Below, one piece after another: positions 14,144 to 18,885 of a DNA stretch of 18,885 bases. The stretch comes from Deltaproteobacteria bacterium (GTDB taxonomy: Bacteria; Desulfobacterota; Desulfobacteria; Desulfobacterales; JAFDFH01). How positions within the stretch are numbered: the stretch's first letter is position 1; each line of letters starts with the position of its first letter. A program made the translations under genes and the position numbers. The notes under the pieces were generated by a model that was given only the letters and a program-made list of their open reading frames with translations, ran no database searches and was not told the DNA's origin. The stretch lies in assembly GCA_019309945.1 (NCBI GenBank), contig JAFDFH010000088.1, positions 1 to 18,885 on the forward strand, given 5' to 3'.

Positions 14144-15526
14144 TTATGAAATCATAATTTTTTTTAAGTCAATCCCATATTTCTTCATCCGGTTCCAGAC
14201 CGTCACACGGTTTATACCCAGAATTCGGGCTGCTTGTGACTGGTTTCCGTTGCTCTGACGAAGGGCCTCAATCAGGGCTGCTTTTTCAGTCGGGTCCCCC
14301 CGAACCGGTAAAAATGATACTGCCCCCCCCCTTTTCTTTCCACCACAGATCTGAAGCGGCAACTGTTCCGGATGGATCAGGCCTTCTTCCGCGACAACAA
14401 AGGCATACTCAAGCGCGCTGTTCAGTTCTCTAACATTTCCAGGCCATTGATAGGCCATAAACAGATCCATCGTTTCGCGATCAAGGCCGAAGATATTTTT
14501 CCCCGTTTTAGAGCGCAGGCGTTGGATATATGAGTTAACCAGAAGGGGAATATCTTCCAATCGATCTCTTAGCGGCGGAAGATAGATGGGGATCACATTA
14601 ATACGAAAAAAAAGGTCTTCCCTGAATTTTTTTTGCTCAATCAACATTTCAAGATCTTTATTGGTTGCCGTGATAATTCGAACATCTACGGAAATGGGTT
14701 GATGATCTCCAACACGTTCAAATTGCATGGTTTCCAGTACACGGAGGAGCTTTACCTGAATTGAAAGGGGCACATCTCCGATTTCATCCAGAAAAAAATC
14801 TCCCCCGTTAGCCGCTTCAAAGCGACCCAGGCGATGTTGGTAGGCCCCCGTGAAGGCACCTTTAATGTGGCCGAACAGCTCGCTTTCCAGCAGCGCTTCG
14901 TTCAGCGCAGCACAATTGAGTGAAACAAAAGGGCCTGTCTTCCTTTGCCCCAATTGATGAATGGCTTGGGCCACAAGTTCTTTGCCGGTTCCACTTTCTC
15001 CATAAATAACAACCGGTGCATCACTCTGTGCGCTCTTTTCAATGACATCAAAAATTTTTAGCATAGCCGGGGATTTGCCGATAATCCCATGAAAGTCATC
15101 CTTGGTATCCAGTCGCCGGGAAAGCTGGCTCACTTCCTGGTCCAACCGATCTATTTCCGATATATCTGTAAGGGTTTCCACGGCACCCAGAGGAATACCC
15201 TCTTCATCCTTCAAAAGGGAAGCGTTTTTGAGGACATGCAAACAGGCACCGTCCTTTGTAAATATATGGCAGTGTTGTTTGATATCATGGCCCTCCTCAA
15301 ACAGCTTACACCAGCTCCCGCACCCATCTTTTCGGGTGGTTTCGCACTTGTCACATTGCAGCATGGTACAGGGCATCCCAATGACTTCGTCCGCGGTGTA
15401 CCCTGTAAGCCGCTCAAAAGCTTCATTAACCATGATAATCGTTCCTTCCAGTCCAATCAGCATCAGACCGTCATTCATGGTATTAATGATTCTCTTCCAG
15501 TATCGATTGATCTCCGTCTCTTTCAT
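14144..15526 (-). CDS. Sigma-54-dependent activator, PAS-AAA+-Fis
   Basis: The 460-residue bacterial enhancer-binding protein has a PAS sensor domain (residues about 8-125) and a short coiled linker (125-142). The AAA+ domain has Walker A GESGTGKE at 176-183, GAFTGA at 223-228 (sigma-54 contact loop, intact) and Walker B GGDFFLDEIG at 241-250. A Fis-type helix-turn-helix follows at about 430-455 (NQSQAARILGINRVTVWNRMKKYGI). The PAS domain is unusually cysteine-rich: C53, C58, C61, C69, C73, C86 and C95, suggesting a metal, iron-sulfur or redox sensor (inference). It is divergent from the tusA/hdr operon, whose -24/-12 promoter and upstream palindrome it most likely uses. There is no receiver domain, so it is not a standard two-component regulator. 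Only 33 bases separate its ATG from an inserted element, so its own promoter is unclear. Confidence 0.92.
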   Translation of the reverse strand: MKETEINRYWKRIINTMNDGLMLIGLEGTIIMVNEAFERLTGYTADEVIGMPCTMLQCDKCETTRKDGCGSWCKLFEEGHDIKQHCHIFTKDGACLHVLKNASLLKDEEGIPLGAVETLTDISEIDRLDQEVSQLSRRLDTKDDFHGIIGKSPAMLKIFDVIEKSAQSDAPVVIYGESGTGKELVAQAIHQLGQRKTGPFVSLNCAALNEALLESELFGHIKGAFTGAYQHRLGRFEAANGGDFFLDEIGDVPLSIQVKLLRVLETMQFERVGDHQPISVDVRIITATNKDLEMLIEQKKFREDLFFRINVIPIYLPPLRDRLEDIPLLVNSYIQRLRSKTGKNIFGLDRETMDLFMAYQWPGNVRELNSALEYAFVVAEEGLIHPEQLPLQICGGKKRGGAVSFLPVRGDPTEKAALIEALRQSNGNQSQAARILGINRVTVWNRMKKYGIDLKKIMIS

Positions 15527-15559
15527 CGTATAATCTCTGATTTCAAAACTCGTTAAATA

Positions 15560-15700
15560 GTGCCCATCCAGAAACGGTCTTTTTGCCCGATCTCTGCGTT
15601 ATGCTCAAAATTTTATCCTCGGAATATCAACGATATGCCTGCGGTAAAATTTTTCGCAGGCCTTGATCTCTAACAAAAATCCTCGTTTCTGGACGGACAC
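15560..15700. mobile_element. 141-bp TA-flanked MITE, copy A
   Basis: Ends GTGCCCATCCAGAAACG and, on the other strand, GTGTCCGTCCAGAAACG are inverted. The interior also folds back (TCAAAATTTTA with TAAAATTTTTCG). It is flanked by TA on both sides (15558-15559 and 15701-15702), within a wider TAAATAG repeat. It is about 96% identical to 16635-16775 in the same orientation. No coding capacity. TA flanks suggest mobilisation by a Tc1/mariner or IS630-type transposase (inference). Confidence 0.85.
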
Positions 15701-15710
15701 TAAATAGTTG

Positions 15711-15760
15711 ACAGGTGTTTAAACATATCTAAACACCTGTTAAAGTATCATTAAACACCT
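15711..15760 (+). promoter_or_regulatory. Upstream activator site (palindrome plus extra half-site)
   Basis: ACAGGTGTTTA (15711-15721) and TAAACACCTGT (15730-15740) are perfect 11-bp inverted arms with an 8-base spacer. A third half-site TAAACACCT is at 15752-15760. The palindrome lies about 105-135 bases upstream of the -24/-12 promoter, the normal distance for a sigma-54 enhancer. The adjacent divergent PAS-AAA-Fis protein is the obvious binder (inference). Confidence 0.75.
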
Positions 15761-15843
15761 TCACAATACAAGCAAAAACTGTCTATAAAATATTAATGAA
15801 TAAAATCACAATGTTATTTGAAAAATACTGGGTTGTTTCTATT

Positions 15844-15859
15844 TGGCATAGATGTTGCT
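15844..15859 (+). promoter_or_regulatory. Sigma-54 (-24/-12) promoter of the tusA/hdr operon
   Basis: TGGCAT-N5-TTGCT with the invariant GG (15845-15846) and GC (15857-15858) separated by exactly ten bases. It matches the sigma-54 consensus TGGCAC-N5-TTGCW with one deviation. The expected start is near 15870, giving a leader of about 75 bases to the tusA-like ATG. Confidence 0.85.
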
Positions 15860-15946
15860 CATCTACTACCGGAAAATACGAAGTTGTTAAATCGAATTTC
15901 GTTTTTTTATTTAAAACTAAATAAAACCAAAAAGGAGGTATTCAAC

Positions 15947-16201
15947 ATGGCAGAAGTCGATTTAGGCACGATTGAGGCAGCAAGTTCGATAGATGCAAGG
16001 GGCAGCGCCTGCCCGGGACCGCTCCTGGAAGCAAAGAAGGGGATCGGCAAAGTCAAAGTAGGCGAGATTCTTGCGATCCTATCCAATGACGCCAGCACCA
16101 AAAATGATATCCCGCTCTGGGCCAAAAAAGTAGGCCATGAATATCTGGGTTATCTTGAATTGGATGGTTATGAAAAGATTTTTGTTAAACGGAATAAATA
16201 G
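15947..16201 (+). CDS. TusA/SirA-family sulfur carrier protein
   Basis: The 84-residue TusA-like protein has the persulfide-carrying Cys22 in the signature ACPGPLLEAKKGI, then VGEILAILSND and a C-terminal GYLELDGYEKIFVKR. I start at ATG 15947, with AAGGAGG (15932-15938) at ideal spacing; an earlier in-frame ATG at 15818 lies upstream of the sigma-54 promoter and is excluded. TusA proteins relay sulfane sulfur between enzymes in the cytosol. As first gene of an operon with MvhD-like and HdrA-like proteins it may deliver or accept persulfide for an electron-transferring complex, by analogy with sHdr/TusA systems (inference). Confidence 0.88.
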   Translation: MAEVDLGTIEAASSIDARGSACPGPLLEAKKGIGKVKVGEILAILSNDASTKNDIPLWAKKVGHEYLGYLELDGYEKIFVKRNK

Positions 16202-16212
16202 GCAGGCATGTT

Positions 16213-16635
16213 ATGGGAACCCAGGCAAACGAGGGTAAGATTTTAATTCTGGCAACGGAAACCTGTGCTTATCCAGGAGCTGATTCCGTGGGGCAGGCCC
16301 ATTCAAGCTACCCGGCCAATACGTATATTCTCAGGGTACGGGCACCCGTGTTATTTCCCGAACAGTTCTATTTGGATTGTTTTGAAAAGGGGATCAGCGG
16401 CATCATTATTATGTCCTGCGGGGAGGAATGCCCTTACGAGGGTGCATATAGGGCCCTGGCAACCAGACTGGACCAGGTATATAAGATGATGAAGGAGCGG
16501 GATATCGATATTCGACGACTCCGCCTCACCGCAATATGTACGGTATGTAACCGGTCCTTTTTAAAAGAAGTGAACCAGATGAACGAAGTCATAAAAGAGT
16601 TGGGACCCCCATCCCTATCTTCATCTGCTACCTAG
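16213..16635 (+). CDS. MvhD/FlpD-like iron-sulfur subunit
   Basis: The 140-residue protein resembles the MvhD (methyl-viologen hydrogenase delta / FlpD) family: ILATETCAYPGADSVGQAHSSYPANTYILRVRAP, FEKGISGIIIMSCGEECPYEGAYRA and a C-terminal helical part. It has C18, C56, C69, C73 and a C109-x2-C112 pair. It lacks the first CxxC of classical MvhD (only C18 remains), so its cluster ligation may differ. MvhD passes electrons to HdrA in flavin-based electron bifurcation. It starts 11 bases after the tusA-like stop. The stop codon TAG is formed by a TA target site plus the first G of the inserted element at 16635, so the true C-terminus may have been slightly altered. Confidence 0.75.
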   Translation: MGTQANEGKILILATETCAYPGADSVGQAHSSYPANTYILRVRAPVLFPEQFYLDCFEKGISGIIIMSCGEECPYEGAYRALATRLDQVYKMMKERDIDIRRLRLTAICTVCNRSFLKEVNQMNEVIKELGPPSLSSSAT

Positions 16636-16775
16636 TGCCCATTCAGAAACGGTCTTTTTGTTCGATCTCTGCGTTATGCTCAAAATTTTATCCTCGGAAT
16701 ATCAACTATATACCTGCGGTAAAATTTTTCGCAGGCCTTGATCTCGAACAAAAATCCTCGTTTCTGGACGGACAC
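16635..16775. mobile_element. 141-bp TA-flanked MITE, copy B, inside the operon
   Basis: Same length and orientation as the copy at 15560-15700, with six differences by eye. The left flank is TA (16633-16634); the right flank is TT (16776-16777), presumably a decayed TA. It separates the mvhD-like gene from hdrA and contributes the third base of the mvhD-like stop. Its hairpin would be present in the operon transcript. It has no T-tract, so it is not an obvious terminator. Confidence 0.85.
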
Positions 16776-16812
16776 TTGAACAAACCATAGGGTCTCCAAG
16801 CGGGAGGAATGA

Positions 16813-18120
16813 ATGAAATCCAGTCAGGAAATGAATTTTGATGCCCTTGTTGTGGGCGGGGGCATTGCCGGTCTTCAAGTCGCTCTGGATCTTGCCGATC
16901 AGAATTTTAACGTGGCAGTTGTGGAAAAGGACTCAACCGTCGGTGGTAAAATGATCCGGCTTTCCAAGGTGTTCCCGACTCTCGATTGTGCGAGCTGTAT
17001 TACGACGCCTAAAATGGCGGCGGCCGCCCACCATGAAAACATAACGCTTTTCACCTATTGTGATTTAAAGTCGCTGGACCGTTCGGGTGAGCCTATAACC
17101 GCATGTTTGACGCAGCGGCCTAGATATGTGGATCCGGTAAAATGCATCGGGTGCCGTCAATGTGAATATGCTTGTCCGGTTTATGTTCCGGACCAAGAAC
17201 AGGGAGGATTGACCGCGCGCAAAGCGATTTATATCCCATTTTCAAATGCGATTCCGCAGATCGCTTTGATAGATGTCGATAACTGCATGTTGTGCGGAAA
17301 ATGCGAAAAAATTTGTCCCACCCAGGCAGTCGATTTTTTTCAGGAACCCGAAGATTTTACCATAACGGCGAAAACAGCCATCCTGACTACGGGTTTCGAT
17401 TTGACACCTATCGAGAGCAAACATCAGTATGGAAGGGGGGAAATCCCAAATGTGATTACTTCTCTTCAAATGGAAAGGATTCTAGCCCCTCATGGTCCGT
17501 ATAACCGGGTTCTCAGACCGTCAGACGGTATGGAGCCGGATTCGATCGCCTATGTCCAGTGCGCTGGTTCAAGAGATAAAAGTATGGGGATTTCCTATTG
17601 TTCCCGGGTGTGCTGTATGTACGCCATCAAGCAGGCCATGCTTCTCTCAGGTTCACTCCCGTTGGCCGATATTATTATCTATTATATGGACATTCGGGCG
17701 TTTGGCAAAGGCTACGAACAGTTTTACCAAAATGCCAAAGCCATGGGCATACAATTTGTCAAGGCCAAGGTGGCAATGATTGATGAAGGCGAAAGCGGGA
17801 GCGTCGCGGTACGTTATGAGGCCCAGGATGGAGAAGGCGTAACTACAGCGGACCATGATTTGGTCGTTCTGTCACTGGGGATGATTCCGGATTGGAACCC
17901 GGAAGGTATCTGCCCGGTATCAACGGCATCAGATCATTTTCTTAAAACCATTCAACCCAAGATAGCCCCGACGCTAACCGATATGGAAGGCGTTTTTACG
18001 GCCGGAGCGGCCGCCGGACCAAAGGATATCGTCGATTCAATTACAGAGGCCGGAGCAGCAGCCATGGAGGCGTCCAAGTATATGGCTGCGATGGAGCGTT
18101 CCAAAAAAGCGGTGGCGTGA
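16813..18120 (+). CDS. HdrA-like FAD/iron-sulfur protein (short form)
   Basis: The 435-residue HdrA-like protein has an FAD Rossmann motif GGGIAG at 15-20 and the HdrA/Qmo-type cysteine pair C59/C62 in FPTLDCASC. Two ferredoxin-type [4Fe-4S] motifs follow, C111-x2-C114-x2-C117-x3-C121 and C158-x2-C161-x2-C164-x3-C168. Then come QCAGSRDKSMGISYCSRVCCMYAIKQ and a C-terminal FAD segment (GVFTAGAAAGPKDIVDSI). It lacks the N-terminal domain of full-length HdrA, which the next gene supplies. GGGAGG lies five bases before the ATG. Its role should be electron bifurcation or transfer among ferredoxin, NAD(P)H or disulfide/persulfide partners in the cytosol. QmoA/QmoB of sulfate reducers are related but differ in cluster content. 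Confidence 0.88.
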   Translation: MKSSQEMNFDALVVGGGIAGLQVALDLADQNFNVAVVEKDSTVGGKMIRLSKVFPTLDCASCITTPKMAAAAHHENITLFTYCDLKSLDRSGEPITACLTQRPRYVDPVKCIGCRQCEYACPVYVPDQEQGGLTARKAIYIPFSNAIPQIALIDVDNCMLCGKCEKICPTQAVDFFQEPEDFTITAKTAILTTGFDLTPIESKHQYGRGEIPNVITSLQMERILAPHGPYNRVLRPSDGMEPDSIAYVQCAGSRDKSMGISYCSRVCCMYAIKQAMLLSGSLPLADIIIYYMDIRAFGKGYEQFYQNAKAMGIQFVKAKVAMIDEGESGSVAVRYEAQDGEGVTTADHDLVVLSLGMIPDWNPEGICPVSTASDHFLKTIQPKIAPTLTDMEGVFTAGAAAGPKDIVDSITEAGAAAMEASKYMAAMERSKKAVA

Positions 18121-18140
18121 GTAACCAAGGAGATAAATGA

Positions 18141-18885
18141 ATGGCGTCCGAAACCGAAAAAAAGGAAACCGAAAAAAAAGTCGGCGTATATATCTGCTAT
18201 TGCGGCGGTAACATTTCCGATCATGTAGACGTGGAAAAGGTTTGCCAACGAGTTAAAGCTATGCCGGGGATTGCGGTGGCACGTACCAGCTCATTTATGT
18301 GTTCAGATCCCGGTCAAGAAATGATCATGGAGGATTTAAAGAATGGGACCGTGGACCGCATCGTGGTGGCTTCCTGTGCGCCCAGCCTCCATGAAATGAC
18401 TTTTCGCAGTGCGATTTCCAGAGCCGGCGCCAATCCTTATATTTATGAGCACGCCAATATCCGCGAACAAGTCAGCTGGGTGCACCATGGTGACACAGCC
18501 ACTGATAAAGCGACCATAATGGTAGCTGCCGCCGCGGCCAAGGCCGGATTGCTCAAACCTCTCGATCCGATTCGGGTGGAAGCCATACAACGCGCCACCG
18601 TAATCGGCGGGGGTATTGCCGGGCTCCGGGCCGCAACGGATCTGGCCGACCGGGGAATAGCGGTGACCCTGCTGGAAAAATCACCTTTTCTTGGGGGACG
18701 AACGGCTCAGTTGGATCGGCTTGCACCGACAGGGGCTAGCGCCGCCGATATTATTTCAGAATTTTCCAACAACGTCTTGAATGACCCTTTAATTACGGTC
18801 CATATGGGTGCCCATGTGGTCGCTTTTGAAGGCTACGTCGGTAATTTCAAACTAACAATTAAAATACAGCCGCCCGAGTCAGATG
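18141..18885 (+). CDS. HdrA-like protein, full-length type (3' end outside window)
   Basis: The ATG at 18141 follows AAGGAGAT by seven bases. The frame stays open to the end of the window, 248 codons. It has the classical HdrA N-terminal domain: VGVYICYCGGNISDHVDVEKV, FMCSDPGQ, SCAPSLHEMTFR, EHANIREQVSWVH. After that comes the FAD motif VIGGGIAGLRAATDLADRG at about residues 154-172 and FLGGRTAQLD. The protein therefore differs from the short HdrA upstream, and the pair resembles a split or duplicated HdrA unit. It begins 20 bases after the upstream stop, so it is the same operon. Iron-sulfur motifs of the C-terminal half, and any hdrB/hdrC partners, would be downstream. Confidence 0.88.
   Translation, partial: MASETEKKETEKKVGVYICYCGGNISDHVDVEKVCQRVKAMPGIAVARTSSFMCSDPGQEMIMEDLKNGTVDRIVVASCAPSLHEMTFRSAISRAGANPYIYEHANIREQVSWVHHGDTATDKATIMVAAAAAKAGLLKPLDPIRVEAIQRATVIGGGIAGLRAATDLADRGIAVTLLEKSPFLGGRTAQLDRLAPTGASAADIISEFSNNVLNDPLITVHMGAHVVAFEGYVGNFKLTIKIQPPESD

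Noticed and set aside
15818..15946. Longer N-terminus for the TusA-like protein
   Set aside because: The upstream ATG precedes the predicted sigma-54 start site, lacks a ribosome site and adds residues foreign to the family; ATG 15947 has AAGGAGG.

Overview
The window looks like a chromosome segment of an anaerobic sulfate-reducing type bacterium of the Desulfobacterota, probably Desulfobacterales. The reasons are a TusA / MvhD-like / HdrA / HdrA operon behind a sigma-54 promoter, a siroheme-decarboxylase-like (AhbA/AhbB family) gene beside a B12-type radical SAM gene, and gene-poor gaps full of small hairpin mobile elements. This is inferred from gene content; no rRNA or tRNA is present to confirm it.

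Layout. 1-719: 3' part of a membrane protein. 877-1144: a foldback element with 8-bp target duplication, directly upstream of a FabH-like ketoacyl synthase (1185-2249) that resembles Bacteroidota proteins and has no Shine-Dalgarno. 2283-4040 (minus): a B12-binding radical SAM protein preceded by a siroheme-decarboxylase-like reading frame whose N-terminus is missing. 4216-9286: a nucleoside/methylthio salvage island made of mtnA (minus), mtnP-apt (plus) and punA-mtaD (minus). Together they can split 5'-methylthioadenosine by phosphorolysis, or deaminate it first and then phosphorolyse it. Both routes meet at methylthioribose-1-phosphate, and the purine base is recovered. 9337-10116: three short inverted-repeat elements. 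10224-10658: an RseC-like membrane protein. 10830-11260: a heptamer tandem repeat and a TA-flanked hairpin element. 11360-13910: DNA-3-methyladenine glycosylase, a second foldback copy, a family 4 glycosyltransferase and a cold-shock protein with a terminator. 14144-15526 (minus): a PAS-AAA-Fis sigma-54 activator. 15560-18885: the divergent tusA / mvhD-like / hdrA / hdrA operon, with a palindromic activator site and a canonical -24/-12 promoter. It continues past the window edge.

How the last module should work (inference): the cysteine-rich PAS activator senses a redox, metal or ligand signal, binds the upstream palindrome at 15711-15760 and drives sigma-54 transcription of a persulfide carrier (TusA) plus flavin/iron-sulfur electron-transfer subunits (MvhD-like, two HdrA paralogues). 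Two 96%-identical 141-bp elements bracket the promoter-tusA-mvhD segment. The downstream copy sits inside the operon and supplies the last base of the mvhD-like stop codon.

The most notable non-genic signal is the number of small non-autonomous mobile elements of several families (GTAA-ended with 8-bp duplications, TA-flanked, GAGACC-ended), together with phase-coherent heptamer arrays. These occupy nearly every large gap.
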